From NCBI RefSeq assembly GCF_001027285.1, contig NZ_CP011509.1:422501-486500 (forward strand): 64,000 nt of DNA, written 5' to 3'. The stretch is from Archangium gephyra. GTDB lineage: Bacteria; Myxococcota; Myxococcia; Myxococcales; Myxococcaceae. The translations under genes and the position numbers were made by a program. Positions 20,300 to 29,426 of this stretch are shown one piece after another. Positions within the stretch are counted from its first letter, which is position 1. Every line of letters begins with the position of its first letter. The notes under the pieces were generated by a model. The model did no database searches. It was not told the origin of the DNA and saw only the letters and a list, made by a program, of their open reading frames with translations.

Positions 20300-20848
20300 A
20301 TGGTTCCCACGACGTGGCGCTTCGCACTCTGTCTCGCCGTGCTCACCGCGAGCGGCTGCGCGCACCAGGGCATGGCGGCGGCCCGGTCCCAGGAGGCCTC
20401 GCTCTCCCGGTGCTCCAATCCCGCGGGCCGCTACTCGATCGGCTATCCCTCCGCGTGGACGACGAACACCGGCAACGGCGTGGAGCCCTGCCGCTTCTTC
20501 CACCCCTCGCCCTTCGAGGTGCAGCCCAACAGCGAGGAACCGCTCGTCGCCGTCTCCGTCAAGCGCGAGCCCATGCCGCTCGAGGCCTTCGTCCAGGGCA
20601 ACACGGGCTCCAGCAATGAAGTCCTCCAGCAGGAGCGGCTCACCCTCGCCGGCCGCCCCGCCGTCCGTCTGGAATTGCGCGCCACCCAGGACTCTCCCCT
20701 GCTGCCCCCGGGCACCCGCGAGTACCTCTACGCCCTCGGTGATGGGGACTCCGTCGTCCGCGTCAGCACCCTCGCCGTGCGCGGGCTCGACTACGCGGGC
20801 AACCAGGCCGTCCTGGAGGAGATGGTGCGCTCGCTCGAGCTGCGCTGA
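20300..20848 (+). CDS. Lipoprotein of unknown function
   Basis: A protein of 182 residues. Signal MVPTTWRFALCLAVLTASGC has lipobox Cys20, and the start is supported by GGAGGTG 7 nt upstream. The mature part starts with a CSNPAGRYSIGYPSAWTTN segment; this YSIxYPSxW pattern is shared by small PsbP/DUF1795-like lipoproteins that probably bind lipids or other ligands. The end, RVSTLAVRGLDYAGNQAVLEEMVRSL, also fits that fold. Function unknown. Confidence 0.78.
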   Translation: MVPTTWRFALCLAVLTASGCAHQGMAAARSQEASLSRCSNPAGRYSIGYPSAWTTNTGNGVEPCRFFHPSPFEVQPNSEEPLVAVSVKREPMPLEAFVQGNTGSSNEVLQQERLTLAGRPAVRLELRATQDSPLLPPGTREYLYALGDGDSVVRVSTLAVRGLDYAGNQAVLEEMVRSLELR

Positions 20849-20869
20849 ATCCCCGGGGCCTCGCGCCCC

Positions 20870-21796
20870 TCACAGCACGACGATCGTGCTCAGCAGCGCC
20901 AGGCAGTACCAGTAGGTGAACAGCAGGTACGTCCGGTGGTCCTCGCTCCGCGTCCTCCACCCCACCACCCGCGCCGCTATCACCCAGCTCACCACCGCCA
21001 GCGCCGCGTCGCAGGCCACCACCGCCGACGTCAGCCCCAGCGGCTTCATCAACACCTCGTGGAGGACCAGCGGCAACAGCCCGAAGAGCGTCCCCAACAC
21101 GTACCGCGTCGGCTTCTCCCCGAACACCAGCGGGAACGTCTTCCGTCCGCTCGCCCTGTCTCCCTCCAGGTCCCTCAAGTCCTGCAGCGACACCAGCAGG
21201 AACACCACGCTCGCCAGCACGCCAATCCACCGCCACGTCACCGGCGTCAGCGGCCCCACCAGCTCCCACGCCGCCGCCAGCTGCGTCACCACCCCCAGCG
21301 CGATCAGCAGGTTCTTCGCCCACCACCGCTTCGCTCCCCCCACCTCGTTGTGCACCACGATGATCACCTGCCACGCCAGCGCCCACTCCCAGACGCCGAA
21401 CGCCCACCCCACCAGCGTCAGCAGCGTCATGCACGCCACCCAGCGCCAGCGCGTCCCTCGCACCGACACCTCGCCGCGCACCAGCGGCCGGTGCGGCTTG
21501 TTCACCCGGTCCTCCTCCACCCCCACCAGCTGGTTGGAGAGCCCAAAGGCATACGCGAACAGCCAGAAGTACAGCAGCCCCCGGCCCAGTGCCCCCAGCA
21601 CCTCGCCCGCTCCCAGGCCGTGATGGCCGCTCGCCGCTCCGATGAACAGCAGCGGTGGCACCACCGCCGACGACACGTCTCCTCCCACGAATCGCCAGCT
21701 CACCCACAGCTCGCGCACGATGAACCGCAGCCACGCCACCGGCTCCGCCGGGTGCGTCCCCTCGAGCATGGTCCGCATCGTCATTCTGGGCTGCAT
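20870..21796 (-). CDS. UbiA-family prenyltransferase-like membrane protein
   Basis: A protein of 308 residues with eight to nine hydrophobic segments. Two Asp-rich motifs typical of UbiA enzymes are visible: NQLVGVEEDRVNKPHRPL (the N-x-x-x-D-x-x-x-D class with the trailing NKPxRP) and DLRDLEGDRASGRKTFP. These bind the Mg-diphosphate of a prenyl donor. ATG at 21796 was chosen; a GTG three codons upstream (21805) is also possible. No quinone-biosynthesis partner lies next to it, so the acceptor is unknown. It could serve a secondary-metabolite or terpenoid pathway. Confidence 0.8.
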   Translation of the reverse strand: MQPRMTMRTMLEGTHPAEPVAWLRFIVRELWVSWRFVGGDVSSAVVPPLLFIGAASGHHGLGAGEVLGALGRGLLYFWLFAYAFGLSNQLVGVEEDRVNKPHRPLVRGEVSVRGTRWRWVACMTLLTLVGWAFGVWEWALAWQVIIVVHNEVGGAKRWWAKNLLIALGVVTQLAAAWELVGPLTPVTWRWIGVLASVVFLLVSLQDLRDLEGDRASGRKTFPLVFGEKPTRYVLGTLFGLLPLVLHEVLMKPLGLTSAVVACDAALAVVSWVIAARVVGWRTRSEDHRTYLLFTYWYCLALLSTIVVL

Positions 21797-22073
21797 GGTC
21801 ACCACCCCCGCTCGCCCCCGCCGCGCGAGCTTTTCCCAATTCTATCTCAATCAGGACAGCTCCGTAGTTCGCGTCCACCCGGCCGCTCGCGCATTCAGCG
21901 ACGCTGGGACTTTGCAGACATCCCGGTGTCGTACTCGCAGTCCTCTTCCACCGTGCTGCAAGTGCACACCCTGGCTGCCGCCATCGCGCCAGCCATCGCA
22001 CACGCACGCAGGTTGAAAGCCCGTCAGCGGCGGCCACCTCGGGGAGGACGCCCTCGACTCCAGCGCATCCTCT

Positions 22074-23018
22074 TCATGGGCCGGCGAACGTCATCCCCAG
22101 GTCCAGGCTCGCCTGCACGGGCCCCCCCAACCGCACGTCCTCCACCGTCCCGTCCGGCTCGAGCAGCCGCACCGTCGGCCTCAGCCAGCCGTACCCCACG
22201 CCCAGCCCCACATGCAGGGACATGTTGCCCGCCAGAATCCTCTCCAGCCGGGCCCGCCCTCCCACGTCCCCCCGCGGCAACAGCTCCAGCCGGCCCTGCT
22301 CGTCCCCCTGGCTGTAGGCGAACACGAGCGTGAACCCCGCCGTGCCACAGCCCGACAACCGCCAGGGCCCCTGGCCCACCGCCTTCGAGCACACGCCCGT
22401 CTCGCCCCCCACGCGCACCAGCGAGAGCAGGCTCCCGTCCTTCGTGTAGGACTCGTAGGGCGACAGCGTCATCCGCACCAGCCAGTTCCACGTCCCCGGC
22501 GCGGACCAGAGCGTGCCCGCCACTCCCGGCACCAACCCGAAGCCCGTCCCCACCGCGCCCGTCACCGCCGCCGTGAACGCGAGGCGCGATGGCTCGGACG
22601 CGGGTTCCACCGGGGGCTCGGGCGGTGGCTCCGCGGCTGGTGGGCCCGCGAGCGCCGCCGACGGCTCCAGCGCCCTCACCCACAGCAGGCGCCGCTCGAT
22701 GGCCGGACACGCCTCCTCCCGCGGGGACACCTCGCGGCGGCCCAGCACGGTGCCTCGCGCGTCCACCCGCGGCAGCCTCGCCCTCCACCCCGAGGGCCTC
22801 CCGCGCTCGAGCACCCCGTCCACGAGGAGCTCCGGCTCCGGCCCGAACACCGTGCGCCCCAGCCGCTCCTCCACCGCTCGCGCGAGCGGCCCCGCCTGGA
22901 GGCACTCCACCTCCGCGTTCCAGCGCAGTCCCCAACGCGACTCGGGGCGCGGCCCGGCGAGCACCGGGCCACTGCCCACCAGCCACAGCATCACGGCACA
23001 CCGCGACAGCGCATCCAT
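22074..23018 (-). CDS. Secreted/outer-membrane protein of unknown function
   Basis: A protein of 314 residues with signal peptide MDALSRCAVMLWLVGSGPVLAG. The N-terminal half (about 25-130) has two separated cysteines (ECLQAG and ACPAIERR); a Pro-rich linker (GPPAAEPPPEPPVEPASEP) follows, then a Gly/aromatic-rich C-terminal half ending LDLGMTFAGP that looks like outer-membrane beta strands. This linker-plus-barrel layout is common in myxobacterial hypothetical proteins. The start was placed at MDALSR, with AAGG about 7 nt upstream; the frame opens 7 codons earlier. Confidence 0.75.
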   Translation of the reverse strand: MDALSRCAVMLWLVGSGPVLAGPRPESRWGLRWNAEVECLQAGPLARAVEERLGRTVFGPEPELLVDGVLERGRPSGWRARLPRVDARGTVLGRREVSPREEACPAIERRLLWVRALEPSAALAGPPAAEPPPEPPVEPASEPSRLAFTAAVTGAVGTGFGLVPGVAGTLWSAPGTWNWLVRMTLSPYESYTKDGSLLSLVRVGGETGVCSKAVGQGPWRLSGCGTAGFTLVFAYSQGDEQGRLELLPRGDVGGRARLERILAGNMSLHVGLGVGYGWLRPTVRLLEPDGTVEDVRLGGPVQASLDLGMTFAGP

Positions 23019-23045
23019 TCGCGGCCTTAAACCACGCACCGCGGC

Positions 23046-23288
23046 TCAAGGCGACGTGGGCGGCGTCCCGCGCGGCACCCGGCCTGCCTCGCCCACCGCC
23101 CAGACATCCGCCGCGCCACTGCCGTGCACGGCCTCGAGTGTCCGCGAGGTCTTGCCCTCCGCGCTCCTGAAGGGGAGCGGCCCCGTGTCTTCTTGAACCG
23201 ATTCTTCCCGTGCCGGATCGCGGAGTCGCACCGCCGTCCGGGTGGTCCGGCCGCGAGCGAACACTTCAACCCCCTTGAATCCCCGCAT
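23046..23288 (-). pseudogene. Fragment with myxobacterial WAVG-type repeat
   Basis: An open frame of 80 codons whose C-terminal part reads TLEAVHGSGAADVWAVGEAG. That closely matches the repeated L-x-A-V-x-G-S-G-x-x-D-V-W-A-V-G-x-x-G unit of large secreted myxobacterial repeat proteins, but only one unit is present and the N-terminus has no signal. It is probably a relic of a larger gene or a chance remnant in the 334-bp gap. No ribosome binding site was found. Confidence 0.35.
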
Positions 23289-23352
23289 CCGGCAACGTCA
23301 GACACCTCCCGTATTGTGTTCCTCATCAAGCTGGTGGATCACGAGGTGCGGC

Positions 23353-23763
23353 ATGAGCTGGATCATCTATTTGATGGGCGCGGCGGGCTTCGACTCGGTG
23401 AGGGATTTCCCCGAAGGCTGGTCGCCTCCGCCGCTCGGTCCGCGCGAGGCCGTCATCCGCAAGCTGCGCGAGGTGCTCCCCACCCTCTTCTTCCCCACCC
23501 TCGCCGAGGGCTCCTTCCACGGTGACGGCTTCTCCATCACCTTCGAGCTCGGCCCCTGGGAGCCGGCGCCCCGCGTGAAGCTCCTCGTCCACGGCACCGG
23601 GGACGAGGTGCTCGACCTCATCGGCAAGGTGGCCGAGGCGCTGGAGGCGCGCGCGCTCGACACGGGGCTGGGAGACTTCATGCGCTTCCACAAGGACGCG
23701 GACACCGGCCGCCACGTCTGGCGCGACGCGCCCCAGCCCGGCCAGTGGATGGCTCCCGCCTGA
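23353..23763 (+). CDS. Conserved-looking small protein of unknown function
   Basis: A protein of 136 residues starting MSWIIYLMGAAGFDSVRDFPEGW, with GAGGTG about 6 nt upstream. The body is acidic and soluble (REAVIRKLREVLPTLFFPTLAEGSF, then VKLLVHGTGDEVLDLIGKVAEALEARALD), which predicts an alpha/beta fold. The last part, RHVWRDAPQPGQWMAPA, is unusual. No family recognised. It precedes the CBS-domain gene by about 190 bp. Confidence 0.7.
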   Translation: MSWIIYLMGAAGFDSVRDFPEGWSPPPLGPREAVIRKLREVLPTLFFPTLAEGSFHGDGFSITFELGPWEPAPRVKLLVHGTGDEVLDLIGKVAEALEARALDTGLGDFMRFHKDADTGRHVWRDAPQPGQWMAPA

Positions 23764-23954
23764 GCGGCTCACCGGGCGAGCCCTCTGTGCTGCTCGCCCT
23801 CCTGCCCGCTCGTGCGCTCTCCGGGAGGACGGCCCCGGCCCGCGTTGCCCCCCGGTGGGATGCTCCCCACGGTTCTCCGGAGGGAGATGGTGCCCGGCGC
23901 CCCGCGGCACCCATTCGTGGCACCCCGTCGAGGGGCATCCACCAAGGAGCGGCC

Positions 23955-24386
23955 ATGGCCAGGATCATTCGTGAAGTGATGTCGAGCGACGTGGAGGTCA
24001 TCAACCCCAATGACACCCTCCGCGATGCCGCCGAGAAGATGCGCAGCCTCAACGTGGGCCCCCTGCCCGTCTGCGACGGCCAGCGCATCCTGGGGATGAT
24101 CACCGACCGCGACATCGTCGTGCGCGCCATCGCCCTGGGGAGAGATCCCAACACCACCCAGGTGGCCGACGCCATGAGCTCGGGCATCGAGTACTGCTTC
24201 GATGACGACGACGTGGACAGCGTGCTGCGCAACATGAAGGTGAAGCAGATCCGCCGGATGATCGTCGTGGACCGCAACAAGAAGCTGGTGGGCATCGTCG
24301 CGCTGGGGGACCTGAGCGGCGAGGTGAGCGAGCAGAAGGTGGGCGAGACGCTCGAGGGCATCTCCGAGCCCTCCAGCCCCATCTGA
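23955..24386 (+). CDS. Two-CBS-domain protein
   Basis: A protein of 143 residues made of two CBS domains: residues about 6-60 (VMSSDVEVINPNDTLRDAAEKM ... GMITDRDIVVRAIA) and about 70-125 (VADAMSSGIEYCFDDDDVDSVLRNM ... GIVALGDLSG). The TDRDIV and ALGDLS ends are typical of adenosyl-nucleotide-binding CBS pairs that sense energy or ligands. AAGGAG lies 6 nt before the ATG. The next gene encodes a protease that also ends in CBS domains, so a functional link is likely. Confidence 0.9.
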   Translation: MARIIREVMSSDVEVINPNDTLRDAAEKMRSLNVGPLPVCDGQRILGMITDRDIVVRAIALGRDPNTTQVADAMSSGIEYCFDDDDVDSVLRNMKVKQIRRMIVVDRNKKLVGIVALGDLSGEVSEQKVGETLEGISEPSSPI

Positions 24387-24521
24387 CGCCCGCTCCGGTG
24401 TCCAACGCCCGGCAGACCCACGGCCGCCTCCCCGCTCTCCAGCCGGGTGGCGGCCCGTCGTCTCTCCGCCAGATGGTTCTGTGCCGGACGGTCCCCACCT
24501 TTCCCCGAGTGAGGTGACACC

Positions 24522-25673
24522 GTGCGCGGAGCCATCCGAATCGCCACCCTGCGGGGCATTCCCATCCGGGTGCACTACTCCTTCCTGCTGGTGCTGCCCT
24601 TCCTGGCGTGGCTCTTCGGACTCACCCTGGCGAGCGGCTTCGGCGCCGAGCGGCTCCGGGGCCACCCGCTGGTGTGGGGCGTGGGCCTGGTGGCGTGCCT
24701 CTTCCTGTCCGTGCTCGTGCATGAGCTGGCCCACTCCGTCTACGCGCTGCGCAAGGGCGGCCAGGTCTCCGACATCACCCTGCTGATGATTGGCGGCGTG
24801 TCCCGCATCACCCGCATGCCCGAGGGCGCGCGGCACGAGGCCCTCATGGCGCTCGCGGGCCCCGCCACCAGCCTGGTGCTGGGGGTGCTGCTGATGGTGG
24901 GCTCGGTGCCCCTGGCGCGCGCGGGCGCCGCGGACGTGAGCTTCGCCGTCGCCTACCTGGGCGGCCTCAATGTCTTCCTCGGCCTCTTCAACCTGCTGCC
25001 CGCCTTCCCCATGGACGGAGGCCGCGTGCTGCGCGCGCTGCTCACCGGGTGGCTCGGCCGGGTGCGCGCCACGCAGACGGCCGCCTTCGTCGGCAAGGGT
25101 TTCGCCCTGCTCTTCGGCCTGGTGGGCCTCTTCGGCCTGCCGGGGCTGTGGCCCGCGGGCAACCCCATTTTGATTCTCATCGCCGTCTTCGTCTTCATGG
25201 GCGCCGCGGGCGAGTCGCGCGAGGTGCTCATGCAGTCACTGCTCTCCGGCCTGCGCGTGCGCGAGCTGATGACGCCGCGCACGTCCGCGGTGGGCGCGGA
25301 GGACTCGGTGGAGGAGGTGGACGCGCGCCTGAGGGCCGAGCGGCGGCGGGCCCTGCCGGTGGTGGAGGACGGGCGCGTGGTGGGGTTGGTGACGCGGATG
25401 GCCGTGCGGCGGGTGCCGGAGCCGCGGCGTGCCCAGGTGCGGGCGCGCGAGGTGGCCCAGCCCGTGCCCGAGCTCACCCCCGAGGCCAGCGCCTGGGACG
25501 CGCTGCGTGAAATGGGCCAGCGTCAGCTGCCCCAACTGCCCGTGGTGCAGGAGGGCCTGCTGGTGGGCACCCTCACGCAGGAGGACCTCGTGCGCGGCAT
25601 GCAGCTGCGCGAGCTGGAGGAGAACCGCCGCGACGGCCCGTGGGGCGTGGGCCCGCGCGAGTCACATCCCTGA
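24522..25673 (+). CDS. M50 (site-2 protease) family membrane metalloprotease with CBS domains
   Basis: A protein of 383 residues starting at GTG with GAGGTGA just upstream. Zinc-site motif HELAH is at 67-71, and the second ligand is in NLLPAFPMDGGR (Asp165). Five to six transmembrane segments fill residues 15-225. Two CBS domains follow (about 245-370, LRVRELMTPRTSAVGAEDSVEEV and REVAQPVPELTPEASAWDALREM). Such proteases cut substrates within the membrane, and CBS domains are thought to sense adenine nucleotides. This is the SpoIVFB/Rip-like subclass rather than the RseP type, since no PDZ is present. Confidence 0.93.
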   Translation: MRGAIRIATLRGIPIRVHYSFLLVLPFLAWLFGLTLASGFGAERLRGHPLVWGVGLVACLFLSVLVHELAHSVYALRKGGQVSDITLLMIGGVSRITRMPEGARHEALMALAGPATSLVLGVLLMVGSVPLARAGAADVSFAVAYLGGLNVFLGLFNLLPAFPMDGGRVLRALLTGWLGRVRATQTAAFVGKGFALLFGLVGLFGLPGLWPAGNPILILIAVFVFMGAAGESREVLMQSLLSGLRVRELMTPRTSAVGAEDSVEEVDARLRAERRRALPVVEDGRVVGLVTRMAVRRVPEPRRAQVRAREVAQPVPELTPEASAWDALREMGQRQLPQLPVVQEGLLVGTLTQEDLVRGMQLRELEENRRDGPWGVGPRESHP

Positions 25674-26231
25674 GCTCGGACGCCACGGCTCCACGGAGCC
25701 CAGCGTCTCCACCAGCGTCTCGAGCGCCAGCCGCTCCTCGCCGCGCACCCGGCCCAGCACCCGGCCCGCCCACCCGTTGGAGGCCCTCGCCACCCGCCGG
25801 CCCACCTCCAGCAAGCACCCGTGGAAGCGCGCGGCCTCGCCCAGGCCCAGCCGCTCCGCCACGCGCGCCACCAGCGGACGCAGCGGCTCCAGGTCCGGCA
25901 CCTCCCACAGCCACTCCGGCCCCCACGCGCCGAGCTGGCGCAGCGACTCGCCACAGATGCGGCCCACCAGCGGACTGCGTGAATACACGCCCGCCTCGAG
26001 CACACTCCGGCAGGCCAGGAGCTGCCTCGGGCCCACCGGGCCGTCCGCCGTGGCCACCCAGACGAAGGCCCTCAGCGGCGCCTCCTGGAGCACCCCCCAC
26101 TCCTCGTCCGAGAAGCCGCACCGTCCAAAGGCGCGCTCCACCGTCCGCGCCGTCCCGCACGCTTCCTGCCCGGCGAGGAAGGCCCACTCGCCCCCCGGCT
26201 CCTCCCGGACAGACCAGACCCGATGGTCCAT
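25662..26231 (-). CDS. Unknown protein, convergent with the M50 protease gene
   Basis: A protein of 189 residues starting MDHRVWSVREEPGGEW, with GGGAG 6 nt upstream; the frame stays open 69 codons further upstream but that part is low-complexity and Arg-rich. No signal peptide. The body is helical and basic (FVWVATADGPVGPRQLLACRSVLEAG, then LVARVAERLGLGEAARFHGCLLEVGRRVARA). The VATADGPVGPRQLLAC stretch vaguely resembles the TerB/tellurite-resistance helical fold, but this is weak. Its 3' end overlaps the protease gene by 12 bp. Confidence 0.7.
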   Translation of the reverse strand: MDHRVWSVREEPGGEWAFLAGQEACGTARTVERAFGRCGFSDEEWGVLQEAPLRAFVWVATADGPVGPRQLLACRSVLEAGVYSRSPLVGRICGESLRQLGAWGPEWLWEVPDLEPLRPLVARVAERLGLGEAARFHGCLLEVGRRVARASNGWAGRVLGRVRGEERLALETLVETLGSVEPWRPSSGM

Positions 26232-26556
26232 GCGCTCTCCCAAGACATGTCTGGGTTTCCCCGCCCTCGCCGTCAGCCGCCGGGAACCGCACTCCCCCCT
26301 CCCAGCGCTCGACGGCCTTCCCCCATGTCGCTTCCGCGCGTGCATCGTAGGGACGCGCGCGGGCCCGATAAATCGGCCCCGCCCTCCACACGCCACAAAC
26401 CCGACACACCCGCCGGACTCGTGTGCAATGTCTGTCATCCGCGTGCCCCCGGGTATGGCCCGCTTCCACTGTCAGCGTATTGCGAGCGAAATCCTCTCAG
26501 ACTTCGAGACAGGAGAGCGCCAGGAAATGGACACCCGCTGGTAGGCTTCGCTCCCC
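26232..26556. other. Divergent intergenic region, 325 bp
   Basis: Lies between the minus-strand gene ending at 26231 and the plus-strand ggt gene. I see no repeat, RNA gene or clear promoter box; it must contain the promoters of both genes. The stretch around 26360-26380 (CCGATAAATCGG) is the most AT-rich part and contains a short palindrome. Confidence 0.5.
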
Positions 26557-28383
26557 ATGCGAAGGCTCCTCTTCTCCGTCAGTGCCTCCCTGGTGTGCCT
26601 GGGGCTCGTCCCCGGTTGCACCACCCTCCCCGCGCCCAGGCCCGAGCCCCGGACGCTTCCCGCCTCCACCGCCACGGGCCGCGGAGGCGCCGCCGCCACC
26701 GTGGACGTGCGCGCCACCTCCGCCGCCCTCGAGGTGCTGCGCTCCGGGGGCAACGCCATCGACGCCGCCGTGGCCGCCGCCAGCGTGCTCGGCGTCACGG
26801 ATCCCTACTCCTGTGGCATCGGCGGCGGGGGCTTCCTCGTCGCCTGGCTCGCCCGGGACCAGCGCGTCGTCACGCTGGACCACCGCGAGACGGCGCCCGC
26901 GGGCCTGGAGCGCTCGCGCCTCTACGAGAAGGGCGTCCCCCTGCCCTTCGAGGAATTCGTCACCAGCGGCCTGTCCGTGGGCGTCCCCGGCGCCCTCATG
27001 GGCTGGAGCGAGGCGCTGCGCCTGTATGGCTCGCGCCCGCTCGCCGACGTCCTCCAGCCCGCCATCCGCGTCGCCGAGCAGGGCTTCGAGGTGGACGCCA
27101 CCTTCCACGAGCAGACGCGCCACAACGTCGAGCGCTTCCGCGACTTCACCAGCTCCGCCGCCCTCTTCCTCGGGCCGGACGGGCAGCCCTGGCCGGTGGG
27201 CGCCACCTTCCGGAACCCGGGCCTCGCGCGGACGTACCGGCTCGTCGCCCAGGGCGGCGCCCCCGCCTTCTACCGGGGGGAGCTGGCCCAGGCCATCGTC
27301 TCCACCGTCACCCAGCCGCCGCTCGCCCCCGGGGCCTCGCGCCCCGTGCGCCCCGGCGTCATGCGGCTGGAGGACCTCGAGCGCTACGAGGCCCTCGTCC
27401 GTCCCCCCGTGACGAGCACCTACCGCGGCTACACGCTGTATGGCATGGGCGCGCCGGGCAGCGGCGGTGTCACGCTCGCCCTGACGTTGAACCTGCTCGA
27501 GGCCCAGGCACCGGCCTCGCTGTCCCGCGCGGAGTTCCTCCACCGGTACCTGGAGGCCTCGCGGCTCGCCTTCGCCGACCGCAATGCCTTCCTTGGCGAC
27601 CCCGCCTTCGTCTCCGTCCCCGAGGCCGGCCTCCTGTCACGCGAGTACGCCGCGCGGCGCGGCGCGATGCTCGACGGGGCCCGGGCCTCCACCAGCGCCG
27701 TGGCGCCCGGCAATCCCCTTCCCTTCCAGGGGGCGGCCCGGGCCGTGCTGCCCCGAGTGCCCGAGGTGGCCCGCCCCGCCGCCGAGGAGCAGGCCCCCAA
27801 CAAGGAGACCACGCACATCACCACCTCGGATGCGGCGGGAAACATCGCCACGTACACGTGCACCATCGAGGGCGAGGGCGGCAACGGCATGGTCGTCCCC
27901 GGCTACGGCTTCCTGCTCAACAACGAGCTGACGGACTTCGACCTGCCCGCCACCGTGGACGCGCCCCACCCCAACGCCCCGGCCCCCGGCAAGCGGCCGC
28001 GCAGCAGCATGAGCCCCCTGCTCGTGTTCAAGGACGGCGCTCCCGTGCTCGCGCTCGGCAGCCCCGGTGGCGCCACCATCATCACCACCGTGGGGCAGAC
28101 GCTCGTGAATCACCTCGACTTCGGCATGCCCATCGAGCAGGCCCTGGCCGCGCCTCGCGTGTCCCAGCGCAACTCGCCGGACCACCGCAGCCAGGCCGAG
28201 CCCGCCTTCCTCGCCTCGCCCGAGGCCGCCGCGCTCGGAGAGCTGGGGCATGGCTTCACGAATGTGGGGCCCATTGGCGCGCTCACCGCCATCCGCTTCC
28301 ACCCGGATGGCACCGTCACCGCCGCCGCCGAGCCCACCCGCCGCGGGGGCGGCAGCGCCATGGTCGTCGAGCCCGTGAAGTGA
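26557..28383 (+). CDS. ggt: Gamma-glutamyltransferase lipoprotein
   Basis: A protein of 608 residues that hydrolyses or transfers the gamma-glutamyl group of glutathione and related compounds in the periplasm. Signal MRRLLFSVSASLVCLGLVPGC has lipobox Cys21, so it is membrane-anchored. The Ntn-hydrolase self-cleavage site is ETTHITTSDAAGN, giving catalytic Thr418. Other family motifs are GGFLVAWLARDQ, SVGVPGALMGW, NNELTDFD, SSMSPLLVF and GSPGGATIITTV. The length matches the family. It is monocistronic as far as can be seen. Confidence 0.95.
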   Translation: MRRLLFSVSASLVCLGLVPGCTTLPAPRPEPRTLPASTATGRGGAAATVDVRATSAALEVLRSGGNAIDAAVAAASVLGVTDPYSCGIGGGGFLVAWLARDQRVVTLDHRETAPAGLERSRLYEKGVPLPFEEFVTSGLSVGVPGALMGWSEALRLYGSRPLADVLQPAIRVAEQGFEVDATFHEQTRHNVERFRDFTSSAALFLGPDGQPWPVGATFRNPGLARTYRLVAQGGAPAFYRGELAQAIVSTVTQPPLAPGASRPVRPGVMRLEDLERYEALVRPPVTSTYRGYTLYGMGAPGSGGVTLALTLNLLEAQAPASLSRAEFLHRYLEASRLAFADRNAFLGDPAFVSVPEAGLLSREYAARRGAMLDGARASTSAVAPGNPLPFQGAARAVLPRVPEVARPAAEEQAPNKETTHITTSDAAGNIATYTCTIEGEGGNGMVVPGYGFLLNNELTDFDLPATVDAPHPNAPAPGKRPRSSMSPLLVFKDGAPVLALGSPGGATIITTVGQTLVNHLDFGMPIEQALAAPRVSQRNSPDHRSQAEPAFLASPEAAALGELGHGFTNVGPIGALTAIRFHPDGTVTAAAEPTRRGGGSAMVVEPVK

Positions 28384-28407
28384 GCGGGGCGGGGCCCGGC
28401 GTGGGGC

Positions 28408-29181
28408 TCACGGCCCTCGGGACTTGAGCCGCTCCAGCTCGGCCTGGAGCTCCGCCAGCCGGCGCTCCGCCTCCTCGCGCCGGCGGGCTTCCTCATCCGC
28501 TCGCCGCTGCTCACCGTCCAGCAGCCCCCGCAGCCGCTCGTTCATCTCCGCTGGCGCCAGCAGCAGGGCGTTTCCCGCCCAGAAGCGCAGCCGGCCTCCC
28601 TCCAGTTGCAACTCCAGCCCCAGCACCTCCGAGGTGTACCGGCCCTGCTCCGGCTCCATCCGCACGTACTCCCTCGCCTCGGCGGAGGGCAGCCGGTAGG
28701 CCTCCAGCCGCTCCCGAGCCCGGTCGTAGATGAAGTACTCGGGGATGCCCAACCGGGCGTAGCGCCGCACGTTGTATTCGGCGTCCTTCTTGCGGTCGCC
28801 GCCCACGTGCACCTCCATCACCCAGTCCAGCCCCCTGCCCTCGTGGCTCACCACCCACTTGCCCCTCAGGTGCGGCTCCACGTCCAACACCACCAACAGG
28901 TCCGGCGCGAAGCGCCTCTCCCCGGGGTAGTAGATGGGCAGCTCCGACGCGACGTACACCCGGCGCCGCCGCTGCTCGAAGTAGCCCTCGAGGACCTCTT
29001 GCGCCTGCCGCTTCCCCCGGTTGTGCAGGTCCCCCTCCGGCATGGCCATCTCATCCCACGTCACCTCCGCGGGAAGAGCCTCCACCACCCGCTCCCTCTC
29101 CTCCATGCTCATCGCCTCCCACTCCTCCTGTGTGGGGGCTCGGGGAAAGGCATCCATGTCACTGCGCCCATCGTGCGCCAT
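28408..29181 (-). CDS. Uma2-family protein (DUF820)
   Basis: A protein of 257 residues. Uma2/PD-(D/E)XK signature: DLLVVLDVEP (catalytic Asp), then LDWVMEVHVGGDRKKDAEYNVRRYARLGIPEYFIYD, holding the E-x-K-equivalent (MEVHVGG) and the YxxxGIPEYW-like end. The C-terminal 50 residues form a charged coiled coil (EEARRREEAERRLAELQAELERLK). The family is nuclease-like but its biological role is not established. An in-frame ATG at 29157 (MDAFPRAP) is an equally good start. A second Uma2 gene lies at 53906. Confidence 0.88.
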   Translation of the reverse strand: MAHDGRSDMDAFPRAPTQEEWEAMSMEERERVVEALPAEVTWDEMAMPEGDLHNRGKRQAQEVLEGYFEQRRRRVYVASELPIYYPGERRFAPDLLVVLDVEPHLRGKWVVSHEGRGLDWVMEVHVGGDRKKDAEYNVRRYARLGIPEYFIYDRARERLEAYRLPSAEAREYVRMEPEQGRYTSEVLGLELQLEGGRLRFWAGNALLLAPAEMNERLRGLLDGEQRRADEEARRREEAERRLAELQAELERLKSRGP

Positions 29182-29426
29182 ACCTCGAGAGCGTGAGGCG
29201 GGTGACCTCCAAGGTCAACCTCCTCCCCACCCTCCCGTCACCCGCACGACCTCGCTCCCCGAGACCCGTCCGCCCGCGGCTCGCCGCTGACGATGGCGCG
29301 ACCCAGAGCAAGCCACGGGCCGCGGGCCGTGCACCTGGCCTCCCGAGCGAAGGGGCCCGCACCGGGAGGTCTCCCCTCCTCCTGGCATGGACTCGACGTC
29401 CGGCGGCGGAGATGGCGCGGGCCCCG

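Noticed and set aside
26232-26438. A longer N-terminus for the protein at 25662-26231
   Set aside because: The extension is Arg/Gly-rich low-complexity sequence without a ribosome binding site; MDHRVW has one.
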